A stretch of DNA of 64,000 bases from Coniferiporia sulphurascens (GCA_002794785.1 NBBA01000001.1:2666001-2730000); one strand, 5' to 3'. Shown: positions 12,688-24,643, numbered from the stretch's first letter. Made by a program: numbers and translations. The notes: a model not told the origin generated them from the sequence alone.

Positions 12688-14581
12688 ATGGCCGATGGCT
12701 CGCAGATATCAGTCGCATGGGGAATCACCGTCGGCCTCCTTGCATCCTTCGTACAGTCCTTGGGTCTCACCATCCAGCGCAAGAGCCACGTCCTCAACCA
12801 GCAGCTCCCAGAACACGAACAACGTGTCGACCACCGTAGGCCGTGAGTCCTCCCTTGCTACGTCTCGTCATTTCCCCTAATCTCATCATACAGGCTCTGG
12901 CTGCTCGGCTTCACCATCTTCATCTCCTCAAATGTCCTCGGCTCTCTCTTCCAGATCGCATCTCTCCCCGTGCTCATCCTTGCCCCTCTTGGTGCCGTTT
13001 CCTTGCTATGGAACGCGTTCTTCGCCCGTCTCCTCCTTGGAGACGTCTTCTCTGTATGGATGATATTTGGAACACTCCTCATTGCTGGCGGCGCCGTCCT
13101 TATTGCGGTCTTCGGCATCGTTCCAGAATCAACACATTCCCTTGAAGATCTTCTACGTCTCTTCGGTCGCCCCGCATTCATCGCGTACTTCTCCTTACTG
13201 GGAGCGGCCGTTCTCATCTGCATGGTTGTAGTAAGTTCACCTCCCATGCTAGTTGCCAAGCAAAGTTCGGGCTTATCAAAACAAAACACTCCTCTTTAGA
13301 CTCATGTAACAGAGTTCTCTTTAGCACGGAATGTAGTCTCTCCCCCCTTGACCCCTCCCATGACCCCGGGTCCTTTATCACACGCTATTCCCTCATCATT
13401 CGTCGTACCACCCTCGAACATAGCTTCGGAGCGCACACCCCTCCTTGATCGAAAACCTCTCCCGACCCGGTCGTCTACGCCCTCCATCTCCATGGGCGCC
13501 GCAGCGGCACGGAGCAGGCTTTTCCTCGCAATATCATATGCATCAGTATCGGGCATTCTCAGCGGAATGTGTCTCCTCTTTGCGAAGAGTGGCGTCGAAC
13601 TTCTCTTGCTTACCATCGGAGGCAATAATCAATTTTGGCGCTGGGAGGCATGGGTCTTACTTTTGGGGCTCGTTATATTTGCCCTCCTACAGCTTTGGTA
13701 TCTGCAGAAAAGCCTGGTGTTTGCCGACCCCACTATCATTTGTCCGCGTAAGTCAGCCACCTCTATTACTTTCATCTGGCATTAATCGATATTGTTTTTT
13801 TCCGCTAGTCGCATTTTGTTTTTATAACGTTTCATCTATCGTAAATGGACTTGTATATTTTGACCAGTTTTCTCTTCTTTCCACGCTCAAATTATCGCTC
13901 GTCTCCCTGGGGATGGTCATCCTATTGGGTGGGGTTTGGCTTGTGTCTTTCCATGCAGGAAGTGGACGAGTTGACGTGGGCACATGGCAAGAAGGAGACG
14001 ATGGATTAGAGGAAGAAGTGACGGAAGCGAATCTCGAACCAGAAGGCTGTTCATCGCCGACCTTCTCCCCGAGACGTCTGGAATCTGCAATGTCAGACTC
14101 TGAAGTAGCCCATTCTGCGGCTTTCTCGCCCCCACGGCACTCTATAGTGTTCCCAGGTTCGCCGGTTGCAAGTGGACAAGACCATGAGCATCTTGCTCAG
14201 TCTGCTACGTCTTCACGAAATCTGCCCACGGCACGATCGACGCGCCGCCGATACCGCTTCTCTCTTTTACAGTCTCCAGAGACGTCCTCTTCTGCGCTGA
14301 ATGTTCCCGGTGGGGGATTCAGCATAGGCTTGTCCCCTGTCAGCCCTGGATTCGCCATTGTGCCGAAGCGGCGCATAAGCGGATTTCGAAGGGTTGTGCA
14401 GCGGGTAACAATGCGCAGGACGGTGAGCGAGGGCGACATTGATGCGAACGCAGATGGGGGGGACGTTCCAGGATCCGACGAGCCTTCGCATGCGGTTGTA
14501 GACGTTGGTAAGACGCAGCCGGTCAAGGCGAAGGCACGGTGGAAGTGGTTGCGCAGTGTTTTCACAGAAGGGGATCTATAG
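12688..14581 (+). CDS. NIPA-like magnesium transporter (DUF803 family)
   Basis: Four exons (12688-12842, 12894-13230, 13300-13747, 13809-14581) give 570 residues. NIPA proteins are multi-span membrane proteins of the drug/metabolite transporter fold that move Mg2+ in plasma or endosomal membranes. Seen: an N-terminal span followed by the family signature GLTIQRKSHV; repeated hydrophobic segments (LWLLGFTIFISSNVLGSLFQ, LPVLILAPLGAVSLLWNAFF, MIFGTLLIAGGAVLIAVFG); a loop of about 60 residues; further spans (ILSGMCLLFAKSGVELL, FCFYNVSSIVNGLVYFDQF, SLVSLGMVILLGGVWLVSF); and a hydrophilic C-terminal tail of about 200 residues. The start is the ATG directly before the first membrane segment; upstream in-frame codons lack an ATG. 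Substrate specificity is inferred from the family only. Confidence 0.9.
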
Positions 14582-14791
14582 AAGGACTATGTATGTAGCT
14601 TGTGGATATAGTTATTAAAGGTGATAGACGCCAGCCGTTCCCTGAGGGTGATAAAAAGCATCCAATATAATAATAATGTGTACAAATTATTAATGTCGAT
14701 TAATATTAATTTCTGTCATCGAAACTTTCCTTTTATGGTTGAGCGGTGGACAAGCACACCTTCAGGCCACCGCCGAGCTTGGCGGCAAACC

Positions 14792-15488
14792 ATGTTCAAG
14801 CTAAGTAGGACCGTCGCTCGTGCAGGCCGCTCACTCAACGTCGCCACCCGTGCTGCCTCAACGCAGTCACCGTCTTCCGTACCCGCCGCGAAGCCCGCCG
14901 CCGAGCCCGCCCTTCCGGCGTCCGCCAACCAATCACCCAACTACCCGAAACCATGGTCTACAAACCAGCGTGCACGCGGGGACGCGTACAGGGACGCGCG
15001 CTTTGAGCAGACCTCTCTCGATCTGCAGCCCCAGCCGCTGAGCGCGATGGAGATGATCGCCCAGGAGCCGGTACGCATGGTCCACGGCCGCAAGGCCGAG
15101 TGTGACGGCGGTACGTATCTCTCGTCCGTTGCTTGACGCAGCTAGCGGCACTGACTCTCTCCGTCATCGTCCATTTTTTATTGTATTAGGCGATGGTCCT
15201 TTGGGGCATCCCAAGGTTTTTATTAACCTCGTAAGTGGTTCGGCACAAAAATGAGCTAGGTGCTAAATTCACACCGTCTTGTTCGCAGGATAAGCCTGGG
15301 CCGAGACCTTGCGGGTTCGTCGTTTTTTAACAAAAAGAACCCGAAGCAAACTAACCAGAACCTGATGCCTTTTCCTTCTAGATATTGGTAAGCCCGGGCG
15401 AATGTATTAATGCAAAGACGCTAGAAACTGATTCCGTTATTCCCTGCTCAGTGGTCTCCGCTTTGAGCAAGCTCCGCATACCCACTAG
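14792..15488 (+). CDS. NDUFS6: NADH:ubiquinone oxidoreductase 13 kDa zinc subunit (complex I)
   Basis: Five exons (14792-15110, 15190-15230, 15289-15314, 15382-15387, 15452-15488) give 142 residues. This small subunit sits in the matrix arm of complex I and binds one zinc ion needed for late assembly. The N-terminus is Arg/Ser/Ala-rich without early acids (KLSRTVARAGRSLNVATRAA), a typical mitochondrial presequence. The zinc site is read as CDGGDGPLGHP followed by CGYC, giving Cys, His, Cys, Cys ligands, and the ending RFEQAPHTH matches the family. The fourth exon is only 6 nt (ATATTG at 15382) and supplies the Tyr and part of the last Cys of CGYC; without it the frame and the zinc site are lost. 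The gene lies 210 bp downstream of the NIPA-like gene on the same strand and is convergent with the kinase gene. Confidence 0.93.
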
Positions 15489-15986
15489 ATTCGCCGCCGA
15501 AACCAGTTGTATACTACAATACGCCTTCGGCATGCCCAAATACATTTGACCCGCGAGCTAGAAGACTAGCAAAAACTATCTTTTTTTTATTGCTCGTTGT
15601 CAAGTGGTTAGAATCTTCCCAGTCAGCTTGACGACGTCTGCTTGCAGTTTTCACGATTTTCGCTGTCCGATGCGGAATAAAAATACATTACATGTCTACT
15701 ACGTCTCGCTTCAGGGCCTGCGTCGACGCTAACCGTTGAGCAACAAGATGAGCGACTAAAGCTAGGTAAGTTCAAGACACTGTGAGCAAGCTCGAGTGTA
15801 AAGTAGTATGTGCTCGGCAGAGGGATAATAATACTGCAGGGTAGTAGGAATCCGTGCGAAGGTGAACGCGAAGAGAGGGTTGAATGCGTATGCGATTATG
15901 AAAAAATAGATGGTTGAACAAAATGAGACAAGAAAACACGGTGAGACAGAAATAGAGGAAATAAAAGAGTAACGAGCGTCGTTTTG
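15489..15986. other. Intergenic, convergent 3' ends of NDUFS6 and the Ime2-like kinase
   Basis: These 498 bp separate two converging stop codons and should hold both 3' untranslated regions. The strand toward 15,900 is A-rich, with a stretch such as ATGAAAAAATAGATGG near 15896. I see no open frame with coding character, no RNA gene and no repeat here. Confidence 0.6.
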
Positions 15987-18900
15987 TCAGGGATCTTCGG
16001 TCCGCCTCAAGGGCGGAAGAGGCTCCGCAATAGACTCCAATTCTGAGAAGGGTGGTAAGGGATTATGAGACATGTGTATGTCTTCTGGTTGTGGGGGCAA
16101 AGGGGGCTAGGGAAACGACAAATCAGTTCACCCATGCTCGAAAATTCTTGTTGGGAAACTTACCACTTTGAATATGGGATTTATAGCAGAATGAGGGGCA
16201 ATCGCCGGACTAGGTGGCTGTGCCTGGATCTGCCCATATTGTCCATATTCGTAGGGACTACTAGGCGTAACCGCCCGAAAGTGTTGATGTGGCATTGGTG
16301 ACAAAGAAATGAAAGGCTGTCGGCCAAGAGCTTGCGCTTGTTGCTGAGGGCTGGATATCGATAGCGAGTGCATAGGCAAAGGGGAGCTTGCCTCCGACAT
16401 CGACGAACGGGCAGCTTCGTATGATGACATGGACGCTCGTGAATCGAAATCGGGATGTTCAAATGATGGCGAATCAGATGAACGAGCGGAATTTGAGAAA
16501 TCATCGCCAAATGAAGTCCTTAGAGAAGAGCTAGATTGCATACGAGTGATACCAAAGAGACTGGGTCGATGTCGCAATCGGGATGAAAGTGGATCACTTT
16601 CAACCGTTGCAAAAGAAATAACCGATAACCTGTTAACACTCTGCAAGTCTGAGGAAGACATTGAGTGATCGTCGTCCAGGTCTCTCCGTCTCGCCTTGGT
16701 CCGATGTTCAGCTTCCCGAAAGTTGTCATACTCCGATCCGACATTTCCTTCATTTGCGCCTCGAAATCGCCCACCAGCGGCATTGATTGTCGCAGATGAG
16801 GAGGACGCCTGCGTGCCGTTCGTGCGTTGCTTAGACTTCGGCTTTTGTACGCCGAGTAAGTTCGTCGCATTGGCAGAGTCCCAGTCAAAGTCAGCGCCGT
16901 GTTTCTGCTTGATCATCTGGTTACGCTTCTGAATGACGGCGCGGGCCTGCTCGCGGCTCCGCTTTTCGGCAAGTGCCCGACGTGATTTCTCCGCCTCCAT
17001 GGCGATGCGTTCGGCTTCCTTCTTACGGGTCTTGGCATCCATCGGCACAGGAGCCTCAACACCATTCGAACCACCAATGGGTGACAATTCGGAAAGAGAG
17101 CGACTGTCGGTACTGGAGGATTGCGTGCGCTTCAGTGATGGTACAGATGACGGGGAAGCCACATTCAACTCGTCGACGGGTGGCAGAACGCTCTGATGGC
17201 CCTTGTCCCCAAGGCCGAACATCCCGAGCACTCCCTTGCTGCGACTCTTGCCGAAGCTGAGACCCAACTTCAGCTTTGGAGTGCTTGTGGATTGCTGCAC
17301 GGTCGTTCCCAGCGCCGCGGTGGCTTGATCTTGAACAGGTAACCGCTTCGATAGATCGTCCAAAACCGATGGTGATGAAGGCGCAATATCCATAGGTTGC
17401 TCCTGATCTGAGGGCCGATGAACTTCCGCCGGAGGCGAGGCTGGAAGGACGTCCATATCTTCCCAATCTCCGCGCTGACCCTCCGTGCCGCCATCCGCCC
17501 ACCCGCCTGTAACACGACTCGTCCCCGTCACGTACACAGAACTCGGAACCGGAGAGTTGTGCGAAGAAATGCTGCTCTCGTTCTGAATTTGTAAAGTTTC
17601 TAACAAATCCGGCGATGGAGCGACAGGTCTGGAGGACCCGACTTGATCTGTAATTTGAGGAAAGAAAGGCCTTCTCTGCGGTTGTGCATGCTGAGGGCCG
17701 TTGAATATAGGTTTGCCATTTGCCGGGGAATTTGAATGAGAAGGGGGAATTGTGCGAGGAGACTGGGATGTCACGCTTGGAGCCGAGGATGCGACTGACT
17801 TGACCGGCGTCATATAGCTTGTATTGATTTGTAGAGGAACCTGCGGCCCCGGGGGAATGTTCCCCGTCATGGTTTCCTGGATGTATGTGTGCTCCAAGCA
17901 CTGCCTACACGTCAGACGCATGTCCGGATCGTACTTGAGTAAGTCAGATATACATTCAATCAGGCTATATGGGACGTTGCGGTCGAAAAGGGAATGAAAG
18001 GGAACGGGCTTGAGCTAGACATACAATCTCAGTATTAACACAAGACCCGCGTTTGAGCGGTGTGAAGGACTCAAGCTCACCTTCGGAAATTGATAGCCTA
18101 CCGCTCGAGCCATCTTTATACCCCTCACCCACTTCCCACCTCCATTGTAGGCACCCCGAGCGTCCACACCGTATTCATCCGAGGGATCGCCCAGAATCTC
18201 ACATATACGCGCAACCTGGTCGATCTCAGTCTGCCCAGGAAAAAGGGGCTTCAAGTTGATCAACTCCGCCATGATTGTTCCCAACGCCCACATGTCCACT
18301 GGATTCGAGTAGTCCCTGCTCCGTAATAACACCTCTGGTGCACGATACCAACGTGTGGAGACGTACTCAGTATACGGTGGCTTACTCTTAGTCTCCCTCG
18401 CTAGGCCGAAGTCGGCAAGTTTCACGATCACGACGACATCCTTTTCCGGAGGCGCATTAGGGGATGCAACAGGAGAAACGTTGCGATAGTCAAAGAGGCC
18501 CGTCGTCGTGACGAGGAGGTTCTCGGGTTTCATGTCGCGGTGAAAGTAGCCGTGCGCGTGAATATGATCCAGCCCAGAAACAACCTGACGAAAGATACAA
18601 GAAGCCAGACCACCCGCAAGGGGCCGCCCTTTTCTGGACTTGATGAGCTGGTACAGGTTACCCTCCATAGGCTCGAAGACGAAATAAAGTTCCTTGGTCG
18701 ACGGAAGAAGGAAAAAATCGTATAAAGGAATGATATTAGGGTGAAATGGTATGGCGCGTAGCGACTGATTTGGGCGGCGGCGGAAAGAAAAGAAAAGGAG
18801 AGAAAAAGTCGCATGCGAAGGCGAGCGGCAAAAAGAAGCGCACTTATTCAGATTGCGAACTGAATAGTAATTGCAGAGGATACGCACCTCCAACTCCTTC

Positions 18901-19427
18901 AGTTTTCTGCATTCGTCCCACCCCCCTTCCCAACGCTTCTTCATTCGTTTAAGTGCGACCAGCCTTTTCCCCGCCCACTCCGGTCTCGCGCCAGCGCCAC
19001 ACTGCATCGGGGATAGCTGCGTATTCGGGGGCAGTGCCGAGTGCCAGTCGGCGAGCCAGACGGTGCCAAAGGAGCCATCGCCGACGACCTTGATCGGTGC
19101 ATAGACACGTTCAGAACCTTTGAAGCGAAAAGAAGCGCGTGAGTGAGTGAATAAGCGAAGGAGGAGAACGAGGGAAAGCGACGGACTGCTCTGCGCGTCT
19201 CCGTATATGAGTTGGCCTCCGTGAACGGCGATAGAGGGAATGCCAAGCACACGAAGCGGCTCCTTGGATGCGGACGAGGCGGCGGGGCGATGGGAGGGAC
19301 CCGGTTGGGGATGAGGGTGGTGGTGATGGTGATGGTGGTGGGCATTCGGCTGGTGGACGTGGTGGGGATGGCCGTTGGGCAATGACGGATGGTGGGTTGG
19401 CTGGACATGGGAAGCGGATGCGTACAT
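15987..19427 (-). CDS. Ime2/MAK-type CMGC protein kinase
   Basis: Five exons (19427-19187, 19117-18888, 18764-18081, 18014-16164, 16106-15987) give 1041 residues with closed phases. Kinases of this family act in meiosis, morphogenesis and cilium-length control. Seen in order: a His-rich leader with eight consecutive His near residue 30; glycine loop GDGSFGTVW; VALKRMKK with the ATP-binding Lys; catalytic loop HRDMKPENLL at about 232 (the Met after HRD is typical of MAK/Ime2 kinases); DFGLAR at about 273; dual-phosphorylation motif TEY in PPYTEYVSTRWYRAPEV; then the CMGC segment ending LTCRQCLEHTYIQ. The remaining 560 residues are low-complexity with a basic helical stretch (KKEAERIAMEAEKSRRALAE) and many SP/TP sites. 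The first intron (19118-19186, donor GTCCGT) is the least certain, but removing it restores both frame and the GSFG context. Orthology to yeast Ime2 or Ustilago Crk1 is likely but not proved. Confidence 0.9.
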
Positions 19428-20051
19428 GACTCTGCCGGATTGACGAGCATTGCCTTAGGATAAAAAGAGGAGAAAAGGGATAGAGGAAGAATACGAGGAG
19501 GCTATTGGGACATGAAAAGGGAGGTGGGGGAGAGGGATTAGGGGGGTTGGAGGGAACTAGGGAAGAGAGGGCTGCGACGTCGAGAACGAGGACGTCGAAG
19601 ACGAGTCGGGTCGTATGCAGGTGACCGGGGTCGGGCAAGGAAGCGGCGCTGATCAGGGAAGCCTGGGCGAAGGAGTGGTGGGAAGTGCGACGGGGGGGCG
19701 AGGACGACGGCGGGCTACGGCGACGAGGGGGACGGCAACGACGGCGGCAGCGGCAGCGGCGACGGCGACGACGACGACGAGGGGGACGACGAGGAGGAGG
19801 TGCTGGCAGCTGGGAGAGGGATTTGGAGGGCGTCGGTTCGCCTGTCCACGGCCGTTTAGATTCAGAGAAATTGAGAAGCTGTCAACCGCTCGCTAAACAG
19901 GGAAACCGAGAATGGAAGTTGTGACGGATCATGCCGATCCAGTCGGACGCTTCTCCCAACGCAGCCGTCTGTCGCGCAGCCGCAGCCGGCGCCGGCTCGG
20001 TTCCCCCGGCTTAATTTCCTTGTTCGCTACATGTACAACATAGGCCTAGTT
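19428..20051. promoter_or_regulatory. Upstream region of the kinase gene with a CGA/CGG triplet tract
   Basis: These 624 bp lie between the stop of the PRPP synthetase gene and the start of the kinase gene, both on the minus strand, so they hold the 3' end of one and the promoter and 5' leader of the other. At about 19685-19805 the plus strand is a purine-skewed run of CGA, CGG and GAGG units (for example CGACGACGACGACGAGG), strongly biased in base composition compared with its surroundings. Open frames through it are artefacts of the repeat. Confidence 0.55.
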
Positions 20052-21446
20052 CTAGAACGGCACCTCGTCAAACAGCTTCGACACGCTCTCCCCGTAGTGG
20101 CTCCGCCGGATAACCTCCCCCAATACATTCCCAATGTCCATCACCTCAATCTTCCCGCAAGCCCGCTGATGTCCTCCCTGTGGTATCGTGTTCGTCACTA
20201 TCAGCTTTTCCAACGTGCTCTCCTCCAGCTTCCGCAGCGCACTCCCGCTCAGTATCCCGTGCGTCACTATCGCAGTCACCTTGGCCGCACCAGCCTCCGT
20301 TAGCTGCTTCGCCGCAAGCACGAGCGTTCCGCACGTGTCCGCCATATCGTCCACCAAGATCGCCGTCTTCCCCTTTACATTCCCTACCAGCACCATTCGC
20401 GAAACCTCGTTCGCCTTCTTCCGCTCCTTGTGGAATAGCGCAAAGTCCACCCCTAGCCGATCGGCGATCGATGTTGCCCTGCACGTCCCCCCCGCCCTGT
20501 AAGCGACCCGAACACCGGATACAAATTATCCAACAGCTCACCGCTTGGCCCCTCCAGCGTCTGGGCTCACAATTACCACATCCTCTAGATCAAAGTGTGT
20601 TCTGATGTGTAGAATGGCAGATGGCTCGGCATATAACTTTTTTTTTTAAAATTTAATTTCGCCGGCGCCCGCGTGTCCGTATATCCGTGTGAATTCCAGT
20701 CTAAACGCTTATATCTGATAGTACTCACGCTGCAAGTCAATTTCGCACAGTCAGCCACGTACACGCTCTCTGCTGTTGCGGCACTACTCACTTGTCTACG
20801 GGCACATCGAAAAACCCCTGTATTTGTGATGCATGCAGATCCATAGTCTACACCCCAGCCCGTCGCAGCCACAGCACTTCAGCTAACTTCCCGTGACGCA
20901 TCATAAACGAGGACAAACTGGACGTACGATAACGTGGTCGCACCCGCTCTTTTGCAGCATGTTCGCGACAAGCTTAGCCGTGATCGGTGCACGACTCTTG
21001 TCCTTCTTGTCCTGCCGCGCGTAGGGAAATAATGGTAAAACAGCGGTGATCCTCTTCGCACTTGCAATCTTGCAGGCATGGATCATGATGCACATTTCCA
21101 TCAGCGACCTGTTCACCTCGCCAGACCCGGTGTTCACGATGTACACATCGTCCTCCCGCACGGACTCCGCGATGCGCACGGACGTCTCACCGATGCCGTT
21201 CCACGTCACCTCAGCCCTTGAGACGGGGACGCCGAGTCTGTTAGTGCAGTAGATGTATGCACCCGGTGTCAAGCATGCAAGCGAAGCGTAAAAAAAACAA
21301 GGCTGAGGGGGCGTACCGGCGTGCGATGATCTCCGCCAACTCAGGATGGCTCGTTCCTGTAAAATTTTGAATAAACTGTTTCGCCATTCTGCCATGACAT
21401 GCGAAAGCGCACCCGAGAAAATTTTGAGTCCTCCAGCAGACAGCAT
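20052..21446 (-). CDS. PRS: Ribose-phosphate pyrophosphokinase (PRPP synthetase)
   Basis: The enzyme makes 5-phosphoribosyl-1-diphosphate from ribose 5-phosphate and ATP in the cytosol, feeding purine, pyrimidine, His and Trp synthesis. Exons 21446-21413, 21356-21317, 21237-20928, 20847-20792, 20729 (one nucleotide), 20636-20542 and 20478-20052 sum to 963 nt, exactly 320 residues, the usual size. Landmarks: [20 protein letters not shown] at the N-terminus, [56 protein letters not shown], and the PRPP-binding loop [13 protein letters not shown]. The single-base exon supplies the third base of Asn in PVDN; no other acceptor keeps the frame, because an in-frame TAA precedes the A10-G acceptor of the next exon. 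An in-frame open stretch upstream of the chosen ATG is ignored because family members start just before KIFSG. Confidence 0.93.
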
Positions 21447-22125
21447 CGCGTGGATGGAAAGTGAGGGTTCCCCTTTTTGTATATGATTCCTCCAGAGAGG
21501 CAAGGGATACAGAAGCAAGCGAAAAAAATAAAATAGAAAGTCTACAAGCAGCCGTAGAGACGCAGGTAGGCGAGACGGGGCGTCAGCAGTCGTCCATGCA
21601 GGGGGGAAGAGATTAGGGAAAAGCACAACCGGTGCGGTGCAGCCTGCGGAGCCCCTTCGGCCAAGCAAACCCGGCAAGCGGGCTCGAAACAGCCAAATAG
21701 CCGAAGGCCCAATAAGAATCCGGCTAGTACCACGCACGTTCAACGAGAAAAAACAACACGACTTTGATTCAATGATTGTCTGGCGATGAGATAGAACTTC
21801 TGCTACAAAAACTACAGGTGCAATTGAGATGAGGCGGAACAGGATGGGACGAGGCGAGGTGGCGGAGTAGAATCGAACTAGACGTGGCGGGTTTGAAAAG
21901 AAGGGGCTATACTAGATACGCTAAGCTAAAGCAATCGAGAGGGTAGGTAGACTTGTGCATCAAAAAAGACACAAACCCGAGGGCCAAAGGGAGAGTAATG
22001 TCACATGGGTACTAATAGGAAGGGACAAGCGGAAAACTGGACTCGACTGTGCCATATAGAGGACTGGTCATATCAGATCATGGATGCAAATATACGTCGA
22101 AAGTCAAAAGAAACATCATGAACAT
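21447..22125. other. Intergenic: PRPP synthetase promoter and DCP2 3' region
   Basis: These 679 bp separate two minus-strand genes. The half next to the PRPP synthetase start must carry its promoter and leader; the A-rich half near 22,100 belongs to the DCP2 3' end. The strand opposite the PRPP synthetase leader has no convincing coding frame. No RNA gene or repeat is evident. Confidence 0.55.
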
Positions 22126-24643
22126 TTATCTATGCCCTATGCCGCCCGAGTGCTGCGCACCAACTACAGGGCCGCCCGCAGGATAGTTGGTCCGCGGAGC
22201 GTCTGCGCGTAAGGTAGATGTGGGTCTTGCAGTACCATTAGAATTAAGGAGCGAAAGGAGGTGTGTCTTATTAACAGCCTGACTTCCGTTAGCGTTCGTC
22301 ACCGTTCCGGGTCTGTATATATATGGATGTATGGGGGCGAATGCATGCGGTCCCGTCGAGGAACCACGGTTGACCTGGAACGCATCGGGCATCATTCTAA
22401 TCGGTTGAGGCGCAAATGCCTGGGGTTGTGTTTGTGTTTGTCGAGGAAGTTGGGGATACTGTACACTGCTTGAAACGAAGGGAGACCCTAATCCATACAT
22501 TGCTCCGTTTGGATGGCAAGCACGGAATTGTGAATTATACACAGGTAGATCACCTGGACCACTTAGGATAGACAAGAGAGAGCCTTGCCTCGCATTTAAA
22601 TTCGAACCGGCTTGCCGGGAGGATGGAGATGGCGGAAATGCGGCTTGACTCGTCATCGGTCGCACAGTAAATGGGTCTCCAACTTGAAAAGAGGCCTGGT
22701 GAGCCGCAGGAGATACATGATGTTGCACAACGCTCGGAGGGAAAAAGTTTTGAGCTGCTTGACCTTCCGCACGAAACGACAGAGGCGGAACGGACACAGG
22801 TGGACCGGGGTGGATCGCTGCGCGCGCTGTGGGTGTTGGTGATGTCATAACAGCTGACTCCTGTGCCACAGACTCGAGGAGAGCCAAGTGTTTGAGGCGT
22901 CGATCTGCAGAAGGCGGAGGTATAAGCGACTCAGGGATTGCCGGGTGGGCACTTTGAGGTCTAGTGGTCACGGAAGAGCCGTTTGAGCGTGAAGAAACTG
23001 AAATGTAATCCGCGCCCGATTCCGGTGCTGCCTGTGAAGCATCGACAGCCTTTCGGGGTGGCGATCGCCTGGCGTCTGCATCTGTTGAAGGTGATTGCGG
23101 TTGCGACACACTTGTAGCCTCCTCCTTTATCACCGCTTTGGGATTACTCTTCGCAGACGTTGGCGTGACTGAGGTCGCCCGCGGCTCGCTTTGTCCATCG
23201 AGTAAAGATTTGGTTGCGGACAGCGTAAGACCACTAAGCAAGCGAGCAAAGTGGGGGTCAATAGCCGGCTCGGGCTCTCGTTCCGGATCGACTCGCGCGA
23301 TGGGATATGCCTCCGCCGACTGAGGCGAAGGAGTTTGGGGATCTCCATTGTCCACCGATGAAGAACTGTACCCCTGCGCATCACGATCGAGATTGACGGC
23401 CCCATAAGACGAGGTCTGGCTTTTCTCGTGAGCTTCTGCTTCTTCATTACCCTCAGACTCCAACTTGGTATGGATAACGAGATCTGCTCCGATATCGACA
23501 CCACTCTTTCGACGGTTTTGGCGCCGTCTGCTAGGCTTGTTCACTCTGATAAATTCCTTCAAGGGACTGACAGAATACGGACCATGACGTTAGGGAAAGT
23601 TACATGCGAACATCTGCGACTCACGGTACGAAAGGTGAGATAAGGTAGAACTTGCCCGCCACTTGCTTATTGCGCTTCCAAGTTGGAAGTTCTGAAACTT
23701 TAAACCACCCGATCTTCTGTTAAAGGGAGAAAAGACGATGTGAGCGTTTCTTATCCAAATAAGACGAAGTGCCGCGTACACTGATTTCCTTTCGAGTTCG
23801 ACATTGAAAAGGATAGTCCTCTGGGATTCCGCCTACAACAAAGAGAGTTACGCTCTGTTCCCTAATCGTAGTTTCAATGTAGTCTTCGGGTCGTATGTAC
23901 TTCGTCAGATCGAATCCGGTCTCCTCTTGCACCTATTTACGATGGTCAGAAAGTGCGAAAGTATCTTGGTAGTTCTGCACACCTCGCGAATTGCACACAT
24001 GTGCAGTTCTTCCAGTTGATTAATTTTCCCCTTGGGAAATCCCCACCCTGCGGAAGACTTCCATCCCTTGACCAAGAGACACTGTGCACAGCAGAATCAG
24101 CATTCTAGTACGCTAAGTGCACGCAACCCGCATCACCTTGTCCCACTTATCGTTAAGCATAATTGCTCCGCAGACGGGGACTCGGACCTTGTAATGCATA
24201 AAGGTATCGAAAAGCTGCTCATGATCAGAACTCCACTGACGGAGCAGCGGACAGGAATTGAAAAACATTGAAGAAAATTTCTTGAGGGACAATGTTGGAA
24301 GTTTCGTGTTCGCCTCACGCATAAAGTCTTCATAGTACCAATGTCTGGGAGAATGGAGCTTGGGATAAGAGCGAGCGAGAGTAAAAGTGGAAGGAGGGCT
24401 CACGCTTGTTCGACCTGGAAACATATCCGCTCTACGGACGCCAGCTCCTGCTCGGGGAGATTCATAATAAAGCGACTGGAAGACAGGGATGGGAAGTGAG
24501 TTGGGAGCGAAGACGGCAAACGTCGCCACCCACGTCGAGAGTTCCTCGAGGACATCGTCAAGAGAGGCGCATGTGAAGAAAGACGTATCGAAAAGGGGTG
24601 CAGCATGGGCTATTTCAGGAGAAGATGAAGAGGATGAGGCCAT
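22126..24643 (-). CDS. DCP2: mRNA decapping enzyme Dcp2 (Nudix hydrolase)
   Basis: Dcp2 cleaves the 5' cap to m7GDP and 5'-monophosphate RNA in cytoplasmic P-bodies, committing mRNA to 5'-3' decay. Seven exons (24643-24534, 24475-24404, 24344-24137, 24081-23983, 23932-23780, 23716-23625, 23566-22126) give 724 residues. The N-terminal regulatory domain reads LDDVLEELSTRFIMNLPEQE and HWYYEDFMREAN, followed by CPLLRQWSSDHEQLFDTFMH. The Nudix box is GWGFPKGKIN then CAIREVQEETGFDL, with REVQEETG carrying the metal-binding glutamates. Box B follows (FKVSELPTWKRNKQVAGKFY, ISPFVPPLKEFIRVNK). The last exon is 480 residues of low-complexity sequence, as expected for decapping-regulator-binding tails. 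The start was taken at MASSSSSS; an in-frame extension upstream would lie in the shared HSP104 promoter and is unlikely. Confidence 0.95.

Noticed and set aside
19615..19924. Arg/Gly- or Thr/Ala-repeat open frames on the plus strand
   Set aside because: These are translations of the CGA/CGG triplet tract; every frame of such a repeat is open.
21447..21743. In-frame 5' extension of PRPP synthetase by about 100 residues
   Set aside because: The extension is hydrophobic and Arg/Pro-rich without similarity to the family, which starts just before KIFSG. It is better read as leader and promoter.
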